A DNA stretch of 64,000 nt from Schizophyllum amplum (GCA_007026445.1 VDMD01000030.1:248001-312000); one strand, 5' to 3'; shown: positions 22,016 through 33,739, counted from the stretch's first letter. The notes: generated by a model not told the origin, from the sequence alone. Program-made: numbers and translations.

Positions 22016-24292
22016 ATGGACGCGCGCCGCCAATCTCTCGCAGCCTCCCGACCTGGCGCGGTCGGCAGGAACATCGGCTCGAACCAAGCCACCCGATTCG
22101 TACCCCCCGCCTACTATGTGACAGAGCCCTCAAGCGACGACAGCGAGAATAGCAGCGACAGCAGCGACGACGAGGACGACGAGGACGATGTCGACGGCGG
22201 TCTCGTTGACCTCTTGACTAGTGACTTGGAGAAAGAGATGCGCGCTGCTGACGACGACAAAGTCGAGACACACACCATCGCCCCCCCGCCCGTGACGCCT
22301 TCCCGAGCGCGACGGTCTGTTCACCAGAGCACGGCTCACACCAACATCTTCCCGCACGGCTTTAACGAGGGCTCTCCCAGTCACCGACGGCGACCTCTGC
22401 AGATCTCTCCTTCGGGCAATCGGGTGATACTGCATAGGAGCCCAGTGAGGCCCATGAACAACGCTGGCGCCCGCGAGCGCGCGATCACCCACCGGAAACC
22501 CTCCGCCGCCACGACCGAGGCATCCTCCGCTACAGCGCCTCCAGCCCCGTTCTGCACGCATGGCGTCAAGAGCTGCGATGGACGATGTCAGAAGGACATC
22601 CCCGTCGACGAAACCGGCGAGCTTCACGGCGTAGCATGCGGGAAGGGCTCCGAGAAGCTGCACACGGCTCCAAACTACACCTACCCCAAGTTCTGGCGCA
22701 TGGTTCGCATACGCAAGCCGCGGTCATTGAGGGAGAAGGCGACCCAGATCTACTCCCACGTCCATGATCCGACGGGTTGTGAGTTCGTGCTGCAGGAAGT
22801 GTACTCGCTGGGGCCCAGGATGGGAGCATTGGTGACCGATGAGCAGAAGGAGGTGCTCGCGAACAAGAAGGCGAACGACGCTGAGAAGGAGCAGAAGGCG
22901 ACGGAGGCGAGGACGAAGCACATGAAGGAGGCTGCAGAGCGGCAGGCGAAGGAGGCAGCGGAGCGGCAGGCGAAAGAGGTCGCACAGCGGCAAACGAGGG
23001 AGATGAAGTCGATGACGATGGGCTCGAAGGAGTATGTTTTTTGTATCCTCGACATTCCCCTGCTAATTATTGTGTAACAGTGCGCCTCTGGAGATTGTCG
23101 AGTCTGACGAGGAGGTCACAACGGCTCCCGTCCTCTCAGCGCCTCGTAGGAACGTCGCGATAGCACGTCAAGGACTAGGCCGCTATATGTTACCCCCTGC
23201 CGCTGGTCGAGCTGCGGCGTTTCCCAGATCCGATGCGGCCCCTGAAGCCGGCATACGACAGGTCTCTGTGCCCTCGCGCTGGCCTCCTCGCGTAAAACCC
23301 GCCCCTTCCGCCTCCTCATCTTATGAACCATACGCTGTAAGCCAGGCTCCCCCGAAACCTCCGGTCGCGTGTGCACCGCAGCCCTGGGCTCAGCAAATTC
23401 CTTCGTGCAGTCAACCTGCTCAGCAAGCCGCCCCCCTTCCCCAATCCCAGAGCCTCGTTGCACCTGCTCGGCCCTCGTCGGTTCATCGTGCTGTACCTAC
23501 ACGAAAGGAGAAACGACCTGGGACCCAGCGACCTGTTGCATTATATCAGGAGCAGCAGCAGCAGCAGCAGCAGCAGGCGGGCCGCCAGCAACAGCAGCGC
23601 ACCAGACAACAGCACGTCGTCCCTGAGTCGTCGGGAATGCACAACGGCAACCAGTACCTCCACGGTGACATCTACGCCAACAACAAAAACAACATGTAGG
23701 ATTCTTCGTACGGCTTTGACTTGCGGCGTGTATCTCATTCGTTTTGAACAGTAATGTGCACATACACGGGAACGTGCAGATGGGTTCGGTCTCTGCGCAG
23801 CAACTTCCCATGCAACAAGACTTGTCACAACATCGGGCATACTATCGGGATACAGGGCTGTATCGCCAGCCTGAGTTTCCGCAACCTGTTCAGTATCAGC
23901 CATCGCTGCCGACGAACGGCTTCCCCGTCCACGCTCCACGTCTCGCCACGCAACCTGTTATGCGATACGGGCAGGCGCCTGCCGCGCAGCAGCAGTATTA
24001 CATGCCATCTGAGTCTGTCGCTGGCCCGTGGACGCACCCGGAATCCGGCCCTTTCAGCACATCCACCAGCCAAGGAACTATCATCCACGTCGCTGGCTTT
24101 TCGATGCAGCCGACAGTCGCGGCGCCCGGTCCCGATGTATCAAGCTGGTCTGGTGCTGATGATGTCTTACCGCCTTCCGCTTCTTCATCGCACATGGTCG
24201 CGCACTCCTCAGAGGACAGATTGGCGAAATTGAAGCGCAAGGATGAGAGGGAGCACGAACGAGACGAACGAACGGTTCGCGGACCCTTTTAG
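22016..24292 (+). CDS. Disordered protein with Cys-rich/HVHD core (family A, paralogue 2), 723 aa
   Basis: Function unknown. Exons: 22016-23031, 23081-23695, 23752-24292; both introns are phase 2, the second with a weak donor (GTAGGA). Order of parts matches the 11-kb gene: acidic N terminus (DSSDDEDDEDDVDGG), Cys core CTHGVKSCDGRCQKD near residue 180, YPKFWRMVRIRKP and SHVHD near 225-250, the ending EFVLQEVYSLGPRM, a Lys/Glu/Ala coiled coil with three near-identical AAERQAKE-type repeats, then APLEIVESDEE directly after intron 1, and a Gln/Pro-rich tail with a CAG-encoded Gln run. Both paralogues end with a basic LKRK segment. The two genes share a promoter string but little else in the flanks. 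A nuclear role is plausible but not shown. Confidence 0.85.
23551..23576 (+). repeat. CAG trinucleotide run coding for Gln
   Basis: Eight to nine CAG triplets in frame in exon 2 of the 22-kb gene encode a short Gln tract, followed by a second interrupted Gln/Arg tract. Length variation here would not break the frame. Confidence 0.9.
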
Positions 24293-25213
24293 CGGTAGAA
24301 CGCTTGGCAGCCGCGGGATATAGCCGACTGTCACCTCCCCAACCCATAGCTGACCCTCTTACACATTGCATTCGCGAACATACCTACTGCTACCCCCACT
24401 GGCAGACATTTTCACGCTCATTCTTATATTTGTCCTCCACGCTCCTTCATCTCTATACGAAGTACACCGTGCTACATGACGGCTCTGTTGCTGCAATACA
24501 ATGCTTGTTATTATGCCACACTGCACGCAGCCCCTTGGTAGGTGGGTAGGTAATTGTTCTTCGGGCAGTGTCCCCAAACAAAGACGATCCTGCCTTACTG
24601 AATACAACCATCGTTCGTTCATTTAAGTGTATCCTGAGTGTATCCGTCGTCTACGTGGCATGATGGGTCATTAGATTCGTGAGGCATAGAGGATCATAAA
24701 TCTCGTAAGGCATAAGGCACAGCGATACAGCGCGGGTATCAGTGCAACGGTATACGGGGGTTTGTGCTACAATGGGGGATGTCAGTATGCTAAAGAATAG
24801 AGAAAACATGTGCAGTGCAGAGGAGAGATGCGAGATATGATGGATGCGAGAGCGCAGGAGAGAGGAAAGATGCCGAGAGAGATGCGAGGGCGCTGGAGAG
24901 GAAAGAGATGAAGAGGAAAGATTAGATGGAAAGGATATATAGTATGGAGAGGAAACATGCGAAAGAGACGCTATGAGTAGGTAATAATGAAAATGTAATA
25001 TAAATGTACTGGCGGACGCCGCGTAGGACGTACATACGTCAATACCAGATATATATGATAAAAAAAGGAAATGCATAGATGAAAGACGAGTCAGCGCAGC
25101 CCGAGGGCGCGAAGGAATAGGAAATGGGCATAGTGTAAGCGTCGAACGTGCCGTCCTGGAAGATGAATGTGTCCGTCCGCGTCGAAGCCCCTCGAGTACG
25201 AACTCGTGCCGCC
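24293..25213. other. Convergent 3' flanks; left edge of the duplicated block
   Basis: No gene is seen. From about 24643 rightwards the sequence is the reverse complement of 53.1-53.65 kb (for example CCGTCGTCTACGTGGCAT against ATGCCATGTAGACGACGG), so the segmental duplication begins here, inside the 3' region of the CxW-finger gene. Confidence 0.6.
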
Positions 25214-26698
25214 TTAGAGCTTCCCCCCAAGGTCCTCGATGTGAGCCCTAAACTGCTGTGCCAAATCCGGCTGAGAGAGGTCGAAGACCTCTTGACAAGG
25301 TTCATCGGCGTCGTGGGTCCAGGGGCACCGTCCACCGCTGCTAATCAGTCCCGCAGCGATAGGTGGAAGACCGAAAGCCATGGCGGCAGATATGTTGGCC
25401 ATTAGAGGCCCGCCGACGACGAGAGGGGCGTGCGAGGGTGCGGGGAGACCTTGGTCCTGGCACTCGACGGGTGCAAACGGCGGGCTGAGCAGTCGCAGCT
25501 GGGGCTGCGTCAAGTCCGGCACCCACATCCCATGCTGAGCGTAGTCGCGGGGGAGTAAGGATGCATCCTCAGAAAGCGCCACCAGGTCAGACAGGGCGTC
25601 GTGATTGTCGCTCAATTCGAGCGAGTCTGTGGGCAGAACCGCATGGAGGCCCAGGCGCGGCTGGTCCGCGAAGGGCGGGACCCAGAACCCATGCTCGGCA
25701 TAGTCGTAGTAGTCTGAGGGTGCGGGCTCGGAGGACGATGCCCTGGACGGACCAGAATCGCCGTGGCATGCGCCGTCAAGCACTGGAGGACCACCAGCGG
25801 GCTGCTCTTGGCGCTGGCGCTTCCGACGGTGCGGATCGTTCGGGACCTGGCCTAGCTGGTCGTTCGTGCTGACCTCCGACGAGTCAAAGGAGTGACGACG
25901 CTTGCAATGGATACGTCCGATGTGGGTAGCATTCCTGTACGACGTTTGTCAGCATGGAGAGAGAATACATGCCTGTGTATCAACGTACGATGTGGACGGG
26001 GCGGAGACATCATTATTTCCGTTCCCTTGTTCAACACCGCCCGACGTGGTACTAAGGTCTTGCGCGCGATCGATGGTGTCCTGAACGCCGTTCTCGACAA
26101 GCCGTTCCGGCTGCGCCTGGAGACTGTTGCAGGTGACTTGTTCAGCTTGAAGCTTCGAAGGCTCGATGTTGAGCAACACTTCGAACACCACCAGCGCCTC
26201 AACGGCGGCCTGCTGATTGTGGCTCTCAGGCGATTCTCCGGCGCTGACGTCGGCCCGGACATGCTCTTCGTTCGTGTCGATCGACGACGGACTAGTCTCT
26301 GGGTCACGTGAGGGAGGAGAGGCGGTCTTGTGCACCTGCGCTCCCTGGGTATACGGCAGCGCTTGAGCCAGCGTACAGTCCGAAGGCACGGGAAGGCTGT
26401 TTATGTCGTCGAACTCGTTGGCTTGGCGCGCTTTGCCTTTGTCGCGGGAGGCACGCGCCGCGTCGGGGGTCGAGTCGTTCTCTTTCTCTCCGTCGCCGAT
26501 AGGGTTATTTTCGCTGCCGGCGAACGTGTTCTCGCGTGTGAGAGCTCGGAAGGGACCCGCGCTGATGCAGGGAGAGGAGGTAGGATCATCGCGTGCCGCA
26601 GGGACGGGGGCGAACTCTGGAGCAGCGATGGCTGCGAGACTGCTGGTGTTTGGAAGCGCAACGCGACGATCCTTGGCGGGCATGTGGGGAGCAGACAT
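25214..26698 (-). CDS. CxW zinc-finger-like protein, duplication copy 1, 476 aa
   Basis: Function unknown. Exons on the minus strand: 26698-25989 and 25934-25214, with a 54-nt intron in phase 2; the total is in frame. The N-terminal half is disordered and Ser/Asn/Asp-rich with a conserved block DGEKEND..TPDAARASRDKGK. Exon 2 opens with HCKRRHSFDS, carries a basic KRQRQE segment and two internal repeats (YYDYAEHGFWVPP and RDYAQHGMWVPD), and ends in a single finger-like domain, GGRCPWTHDADEPCQEVFDL followed by QFRAHIEDLGG. The Cys-x-Trp start, second Cys ten residues on and the later His fit half of a C2H2-like fold. It is closely related to the genes at 51.7 and 57.3 kb, including position and phase of the intron. 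The start ATG matches that of the 51.7-kb copy. Confidence 0.85.
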
Positions 26699-29600
26699 AG
26701 TTGATGACAATGGCGCGTTTGGAAGGTCGTAGATTGGTTTGAGACGAGGAATGTTGTGCAAGGTCCGGTGGCTTTATGCGTTGTGTTGGGTTTGTGATAT
26801 CTGCGCTGAGAGGTCATTTAGCGGCTTATTTTGGACAATATGGATATCACGGCGGACGCACGTTGCTTAAAATGGGCTTGGTGGTCTGGAGAGAGGAAGA
26901 AAATGGGGGAGCCACTGAGAGGTAGCGGTGGGAGAGAGCAAGACGGAGAAAGGTCCAAAAACGGAAATGCGGCAGACCGCCCTTCGTCCTTCCAACGCAT
27001 TCCCGGTCACGTTATTTCCTTGCTCTGACGGTCACAGACGCGCAGAACTTGTCACTTGACTGCCACAGGTAACTCCTCCCAGACCACGTAGGTATTGAAA
27101 GCTGGAGTACGCGATGTTGCAGCTCAACTTTCCTCGGATAACTGGACTGAAGATCGTGAGTTATCTACCTCAGCCTGAAGGACCGAAGGCTCACTTTCTC
27201 AATCGTTTACCGCTTTATATCGGCTGAATGTTTGTTGTTGACCATTGCCACCGCGTTGCAAATTTTGCTCTGCCACCATCGAGCAATGACTGCACGCGTA
27301 ACATTGGACCGGCGCTACTACGCCAGACCATGGGATGACCTTCTACAGACGTGCAGGCTTGCGAACGTTGGTGAGCACCTCGCCGACCTCTTATGGCCGT
27401 CGTCCTCACCTAGGTCTAGGTACGGAAGCTCGCCGCGCGACGGCGAACCTCTAGGTACGCTTCTTGACGCGCACGACGCGCACATGCTCAGGCTCGAAGA
27501 GTTACGTCGCTCCCGCTGTACTTGTCTGGAAGTCTAAAAAGACGCCTATGAGGGGTTCGTGAACGGCGACAAAACGAACTTTTTCTCTGCCGGCCTTACC
27601 ACCCGTTGACCTTCCAGACTATCTCGCGGTACCAATATCCCAGACCGCGCAGTGGACACGCACGTTCTGTTTCTGTGAACAGTTGGTAAAGTCCATACTT
27701 TCGCCTTCAAGGTGAACTGTGCTTAATCAATGCTAGTTGGATGCGCCCGAAAGACCTATTGTCGGGCGACGTTCTGCTGGGTTGGGTGAGCGCACTGCTG
27801 TCCGTCTCTTGCGGTTGTACTCACGCATGCTTTGGAGCGGCTCTCCGTGTGACCTCGACAGCCACAGAATGGCTACCACGGAACGAGAGCCTGCGCGATC
27901 AGCGGAGGTGGCAGTTGGTTGACCTGTACGTAGGTGCGCACCGCTTCAACTGGACATACCGACGCTCTCACCTTGTCCATAGACATGGGGTGTATGATGC
28001 ATGCCCCAGTCTTTGATTGCGCAGACATCGAGAGCTGGCGTATCGAGCTGAGCGACGATGAAGGGGAGCGGTGAGCAACCAGGTCGTTACTTTCGCTCCA
28101 GGGTACGCACCTTGCTACATAGTCATAGTCCTTCTGACCAATACCGTTTATAGGTAGATGCCCGCTTGTGACTACACCGAAGTCAAGCTTTGGGTGGCCT
28201 CTGTGTGCACTGCTTCTGCCGACTCATCGCGCGCGAGGTTCATCTTCGCTTATACTTCTTCTGTCAACCCTCATGTCGCTCAAGGGTGAGCATCTCTGCG
28301 AGCCAGTCTTCTTGTGTGCCTATAAGACACGCCGATGGAGATGCGGGCGCCGAGAAGGGATATGTCGTTACTCGCAATATCAACGTATACCATTGTCCGG
28401 ACATCCGATGCCACCTATACCGAGCTATATAGCTGCCTTTGCGTCAGAACAACACTCCATGGGACGCTCGATACCACTCACCTATGGATTCTCATACGCG
28501 CAACGTGCCCCCGCCTCCCAGGCTCGCGGGACACGCCGCGTGGCACCGCATGTCTCTCCTACTTCCTGCCGCCCGTTTTCTGCCTTCCGTGTCTTTTCCG
28601 ACAAGTATGCTGGCGATTTATCACGCTCTCCAGTCCCCGAGAGAGCTCTTTGCCGCCCGATGTCGCGGGCGATGGCGAGGAAAATCGGAATATTTCTCTG
28701 TTGCGCCGCTTGCCCGATTTGGACATCCATCACGCTTTCTTGTCTTCTACATACACCCAATCTACACCCATGATCTCGGTGCCGAGTCGCTTGTGTTTTG
28801 CTTCATGCATGCCCTTCAAGGCCTCTGGAATGGCGACTGCGCTGTGTATTTTGGACTTGCTCAAGGGGCTCGATGAGCCTGAGATGGACGTTTTTCGTTC
28901 TGAACTAGAGCGTTCGGGCTTATGACCAGGCGCGTAACTTCCATGCATCTCCGTCTGTTCACCTACTGACCATCTCACAGTATTCCGACATATGCATCCA
29001 CCCCTCCCTTGTCTCTATGCTATTCTCGTCACCGAGCCCTCAATCCAATTCAAGACTGACTGTCAGCACGCTCTCCCTCCTTCCTGTCGTCCACCGGAAG
29101 GCCCCTCGCGACTCAACAAGGACCGCTCTACACGCCGCCGCTTGACGTCTAGTGGCCTCTCGACGTCGCCACTTGAATGGAACTCTTTGCCGTTCACATG
29201 GAACATCACGACAATGCTCGTTTTCTGTCCACAACACGGCAACCTCGCTTTCCCACATCCTCTTGATATACCTTCTCGAGAACAAGACATCGTAAGGGAA
29301 GGCTGCTCTAGACATTCGTAGCCTTCGGTGGCACATCAATACTGCTCGTACGCCTTCCATTCGACACATTGCATAGAAGCCGTTCTGCGACTCATCATAC
29401 TGAACTCAGATTCCATCTGAACGATACGTACGCGTGAAGGCCGACGCCCATAACTACTGCAAGTACCATAACTTTGTCGTTATCCAATAGACGCCACGTT
29501 GTCCGACGCCCACAGCCGCCCATTAGTGTGCACAAGGCAACAAGTCCGCCCCGACGACTTACCCAAATACTCGCCCTCCAATTGCAAGGCCATCCCTCCC

Positions 29601-29927
29601 CGCGCACTTTGCCCTGGCAGCTCGTAGAGCTGGCTAAGGTTTGACAACACAAGCAACCACAGCTGTCCGAGCAGCCTGTTTGTGCGCGCGTGGGATGAGG
29701 AGGCGGAGAGGGGAAGTAAGGGTTGGGCTTGAGGTCGACGATGTATGACTTGGAGGGGAGCAAAAGTAAGCCGCCGGAGAGCAAAAGTAGGCCGCCAGAA
29801 CGTGCAAGCAAGAATTTATCTCAACGTACTTATGATACAGGGTAGCGATGCGATGCGAACTATGCAGATAGACATGGTGTTATACGGACGGCAGGAATTG
29901 GATACATACGCACAGACTATAACCGTG
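26699..29927. other. Duplicated intergenic block, no intact gene
   Basis: The part up to about 29370 belongs to duplication copy 1. Next to the finger gene lies its promoter and 5' UTR, matched at 51.4-51.74 kb. From about 27.2 to 28.1 kb small open frames occur on the plus strand without recognisable domains. At 28.4-29.4 kb a decayed minus-strand gene is visible (separate entry). From 29.4 to 29.9 kb the 3' flank of the NASP-like gene contains an 18-base direct repeat, GAGCAAAAGTAGGCCGCC, near 29757-29800. Confidence 0.5.
28560..29370 (-). pseudogene. Decayed gene upstream of the CxW-finger gene, copy 1
   Basis: On the minus strand, segments MSRAAFPYDVLF (about 29300), DVERPLDVKRRRVERSLLS (about 29160) and EAKHKRLGTEIMGVDW (about 28790) correspond to plus-strand segments in the inverted copy at 49.15-49.75 kb (DMSRAAFSHYMLLF, DVEGQPDVKRQH, EAENRRLGTKIMEVGDKK). 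Neither copy gives an intact frame. The segments are separated by frame changes and possible introns. The original product is not recognised. Confidence 0.45.
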
Positions 29928-31507
29928 CTATGACTCCAACTTCAATTTCTTCTCAGCCGACGTCGCGTCACCATTTAGCTCCTCCTCCGCTTTCCTCTTT
30001 CCGGGTGGGGAGCCGGATGACTCCGCGGGAGCAGCAGCAGCAGGCTTCTTTTTCTTCTTGACCATCCCTGATAGGTCGTTGACCTGGAGCGAGGGTCAGA
30101 TCGTGGTCGTGTATGGATATAGCAAACAAACAGCAAGAAAGGGAGGATATACGGGATAGCAAACATGGGAAAGAAAAGCAGGAATACAAGGAAGAACAAA
30201 ACTCACCGGCATCGCCGCCGATATCCCCGACGCTGTTGCCCCATTGAGCTCCTTCTCCCAGCGCTGCTTGTGCTAGTTCGGGCGCGGAGGCGGCGAGGCC
30301 GTCGTTGGGGGATGTCTTCAGCTCGTCGACCTGAGGCAACATGTCAGAATAACGAAGTCATCGACACACATATAACACTCACCTTGAGACCAAGGTCTTC
30401 CAACAAGCTCTCCAAGTCCTTCAACTCCGCCTCGATAGCGGTCTTTGAGAGTGTGGATATGAGCGGCTCGCCGACTGCTGGCGCCGCGGAGGCTTTGCCC
30501 TTGCCTTTCGCATCCGTGGCGGGAGCGGCGGGTGCCGGTTTGCCGTACTCCCCCTTCTCCAACGCCTCCTTCAGGTCGGCTTGTCGCGACTCCAAGCTCT
30601 TCAAGGCCATCTCCGCGTGTCGTATAGCATCCGACAGCCGGCCGCTCGTCATATCCAGCACCATGCTCAGCTTATAGTGCGCTTCCGCCAATTGCCGCGA
30701 CGAGAGCGGCAGCAGATCATCCTTCAGCTTTGCGCCCTCTTCATAGTCCAATATCGCCTGGTCGAACTTCTCTGTCTCGAGCGACACGTCGCCGAGGGAG
30801 ATGTAGGTCTCGGCAAGCTTGAGCCGGAGCGTGTCATCCCCGGCGGTGACGCGCTTGTCGTAGATGCTACGCGCGACCTCGAGGACCTCCCAGGCGGCGT
30901 TGAAGTCGTCCTCGGGCTCGGCGTCGTCGTCTTCTTCCTCGTCTTCGGCGGCCTCGCCTTCGGCTTGCGCAGCGTCGGCGCGGGCAACTTCCTTTGCGGC
31001 TTGGGCGAAGAGATCGACGGCACCGTCTTCGTCGGCGTCTTCTGCGTCGCCCGAGAATGAGAGGAAGCCTCCGGAGGGGGCTGAAAGTGAAGGTGTTAGT
31101 TGTGATCGAGGGCAATGAGACGGGGGACGCACCTGGTTCGTCATCCTTCTCGCCTTCTGGTTCAGCTTTGCCGAGCACGCCGCTGTTGGAGATGGCGTTC
31201 TCTAACAGAGCCTTCCCGTACGCAAAGTGCAGGTCAGCCACCTCGAGCGCATCTTCGGGGTACTGCTCTATACTGTGATCGCGGTCAGTCACCACATCCA
31301 GTACCAGCCTCAACTGCACACGCACGCAATTTCCAGTGCAGTGGCATAGTGGTCCACCGCCTCCTCGTATTTCTTGAGCGCGAAGGCGCGCTTCGCATTG
31401 TCGACCGCGGACTCCAGCGTCGGTTGTGGCTGTTCGGAGGTGCTCTGGGAACTGAGGACTTCAATTTTACGCGTTTGTAAGCGCATATATCCCACTCACG
31501 CGGACAT
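29928..31507 (-). CDS. NASP/Sim3-like histone H3 chaperone (SHNi-TPR protein)
   Basis: Proteins of the NASP/Sim3/Hif1 family bind histone H3 (and CENP-A) and deliver it for nucleosome assembly. Exons on the minus strand: 31507-31500, 31451-31326, 31272-31133, 31080-30383, 30330-30207, 30083-29928. Visible parts: an N-terminal TPR (NAKRAFALKKYEEAVDHYAT), the SHNi-TPR segment DLHFAYGKALLENAIS, an acidic insert inside it (EDEEEDDDAEPEDD), then LAETYISLGDVSLETEKFDQ and LAEAHYKLSMVLDMTSGRLS, and a basic C-terminal tail VKKKKKPAAAAP and GKRKAEEELNG that is a likely nuclear localisation signal. The family assignment rests on this interrupted TPR order. Exon 5 ends in phase 1 whereas exon 6 needs phase 0, so one base is wrong or the junction is non-canonical. 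The gene diverges from SmB. Confidence 0.85.
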
Positions 31508-31694
31508 AATAACGAGCAGCGGTGGGGGAGAGAAACAAGAAGGTCAACGCGCCGTTCGCGTTCACGCGCGACGTGATATTTGCCAGCGGCTTCTCCGATA
31601 AACAATAAAGCCACGTGCTCGACGCCGTCCTTTCCTCCTCCCCCCATCGTCCCCGCCCTTTTCCTGCGCTCACCCCCAGGAATCTCTGCCCGCC
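31508..31694. promoter_or_regulatory. Bidirectional promoter, NASP-like / SmB
   Basis: Only 187 bases separate the two divergent start codons. The stretch is free of a clear TATA box and contains pyrimidine-rich tracts near 31620-31680. Joint control of the histone chaperone and the spliceosomal gene is possible but unproven. Confidence 0.65.
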
Positions 31695-32475
31695 ATGGTG
31701 CGCACTGGGATGAATACCCCACATGAAAAGTATTGATGATCTTTGCAGCCTCCCCCCAAATCAAAAGGCGGCAAAATGCTCGGTCTCATAAACTGGCGGA
31801 TCAAGGTCACGATCAACGATGGGCGTCAACTCGTCGGCCAGATGCTCGCGTTCGATAGGCATATGAACCTCGTGCTGGCCGAGTGCGAGGAGTTCCGCCG
31901 GATACGGCCAAAGAAGAAGCCCGGCCAGGAGACGCAGCCGGAGCAGGAGGTGAAGCGCGCGCTCGGCCTCGTCATCCTTCGCGGAGAGACGGTCGTGAGC
32001 CTGAGCGTCGAGTCGCCCCCGCCCGTGCAGGAGGATGATAAGAAGAGTGCGGTGCGTGTTTTGGCGCGATCTGCGCGCTCTGATCGCTGATCGTGTTGTC
32101 TTTGCAGCTCCCTGTTGGTCCTGGGCGAGGTATGCCGGCTGGACGTGGAATGGGTATGATGCCCCCAAGTGCGTTCACTTTCTCCACAACTCTCTGAGCC
32201 CCATTCTCTTGCTCTCCTCCCCTTTATAATCTAACTATTATCATCATCCAGTGGGCGCCCCGCCATTCCAAGGCCCGCCGATGGGCTTCCCGCCGCCCGG
32301 CATGCCCGGCCCTCCCCCCGGCTTTGCAGGCCGGCCGCCTGGCTTCCCGCCCGGCATGCCCTTCCCGCCACCAGGCTTTGGTGGTCCTGGAGGTCCTCCC
32401 CCTCCTGGGTGCGTCTCTATATCGCATCTATCTTTCCATGGTCTAACGAGTCCTCCCCCCAGCTTCCAGCAGTAG
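31695..32475 (+). CDS. SMB1: Small nuclear ribonucleoprotein SmB/B', 178 aa
   Basis: SmB is one of seven Sm proteins forming the ring on spliceosomal U1, U2, U4 and U5 snRNAs. Exons: 31695-31697 (ATG only), 31749-32051, 32108-32168, 32252-32408, 32463-32475; phases agree and the sum is in frame. The Sm1 motif (INWRIKVTINDGRQLVGQM..FDRHMNLVL) and Sm2 motif (LGLVILRGETVVSLSV) are intact. The C-terminal tail is Gly/Pro-rich with PPPGMPG and FPPGMPFPPPG repeats and Arg-Gly sites (GPGRGMPAGRGMG), typical of SmB and able to be arginine-methylated. The last exon adds only four residues (GFQQ, the Gly being split). Length is normal for fungi. A partial copy of the 3' end lies at 34.9 kb. Confidence 0.95.
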
Positions 32476-33739
32476 TCTGCACCGCAAAATGGGAGAAAGA
32501 ACTCTTGTGTTGTACTCACGTTACGCGCCCGCCGCCAGCGCCATCTTGTTGCACCTGTATACTTCATTGTTTTCCTTGTCATCATTCCATATCTCACTTA
32601 CACAACACAATTGCGCGCGTATCGTCAGCTGCGATTGCGCCCGCTCACGCAGACTGTGCAGTGTGTCGTGACGCAGGGTCAGGCGCCGTGTTGTGTCACG
32701 CAACTACATAGGAATCATATCATGTCGCGCAATGAGCCACCGTCGCGTCAATCCTAGGCCTTATACTAGTACACCGCGATCCAGGTTGCCTCTACTCTGC
32801 ATCGTCAACGTCACTGTTTTCCCAACCAGATCTCCCATAAGCATCGTACATCTCCCTTCGAATGCGCAGATCGGCGAAAACAGGCAGCTGCGCGCGCACG
32901 ATTCTGACCTCAGATGGACGTAATATCGCCAGGCCCACGAGCGTGAAGGTGTCGATCTCGCACGCGGCACTGTGAACGGGCGAGGAATTGCGCGAACTGC
33001 GCGAACGGCCATGACCACTCGGAACGCATCGTATGTCCGAGCCCTCTGATGAGGTGCAGCTTCCGCAGGCGCGGAGCGCAGAGGATGAAGAAGACGTGGG
33101 CCGGAAGACGCGTACGTTGTGCTCGACGAGGCGGAAGGCACGTGGAAAGGTATGTTACCGGGAGGGTCATGACCGGCATGCACTGCAGAGAGACCGGCGG
33201 TCGTCGCTAGTTCTGGTATTAAACATGTAGTCAACTAGAGTGTGGAACTATCAGTGATGGGGGGATTCAATTCTGAACGATTATGGTGGCCCTCTTTTGG
33301 GTGTGTCGCGTGACGTCACATGAAATTAGTGTGCCGCACTGCCGCTACGCGTCTGACCAGTGACTCTGACTGGACTCTGACTGGACTCTGACAGACTGAG
33401 CTTGCACTGGGTGCTGATCAGTTTCAGGAGCTCTCTAGTCTCTACGTGGCGCCCTAGATTGCAACGTAAATCTGCATATACAGGCATCTCGTCAGGATTG
33501 GAAGCTCCTCAAGATTTTCCACCGCAAAGAAGTTCAGGCTGGCACAACGCATATTCCTATGTAGTGTACGATTACTTCCTCCTCTAAGCGATCGATTCTG
33601 ATGTCAATATGAGGAGCAGCCACCAGCAAGCCTGGCTGTGACTGTCAGAACAGGAACGTTGGCAGTTTCTCGCCGAGACACCTTCAGTGTGCTCAAATCC
33701 GGCAAGGAGTCGCCACATCTGATATCATACTCTCCCCGT
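32476..33739. other. SmB 3' flank, F-box fragment and APH promoter
   Basis: From about 32480 to 33240 the sequence matches 35050-35700 (for example CAGCGCCATCTTG and TTTCCTTGTCATCAT strings in both). It contains a truncated F-box gene on the minus strand. At 33360-33395 the string GACTCTGACTG is repeated three times. Nothing else is recognisable up to the APH-kinase start. Confidence 0.55.
32761..33234 (-). pseudogene. F-box gene fragment (C-terminal part)
   Basis: Minus-strand sequence corresponds to the last part of the F-box pseudogene at 35.33-36.40 kb, but in several frames and without F-box or N-terminal region. Corresponding blocks are the LRKLHLIRGLGH/LRKLRSVRVYVG type and the shared ends around ICAFEGRC/RFRRSKGH. 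It is a truncated, frame-broken copy produced by the local duplication. Confidence 0.65.

Larger units (their letters stand above)
24643..29370. repeat. Segmental duplication, copy 1 (inverted relative to 49.1-53.65 kb)
   Basis: Sequence and gene order in this 4.7-kb block match 49.09-53.65 kb in reverse orientation: 3' flank, CxW-finger gene, its promoter, a 1.7-kb spacer, and a decayed upstream gene. Similarity includes non-coding parts, such as the promoter string CAGATATCACAAACCCAACA just before the 5' UTR in both copies. The edges are estimates by eye; the spacer has diverged heavily. Confidence 0.8.

Noticed and set aside
23551..23576. CAG run as a sign of pathology-like expansion or regulatory repeat
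   Set aside because: It is a short in-frame Gln tract in a Gln-rich tail, common in such proteins.
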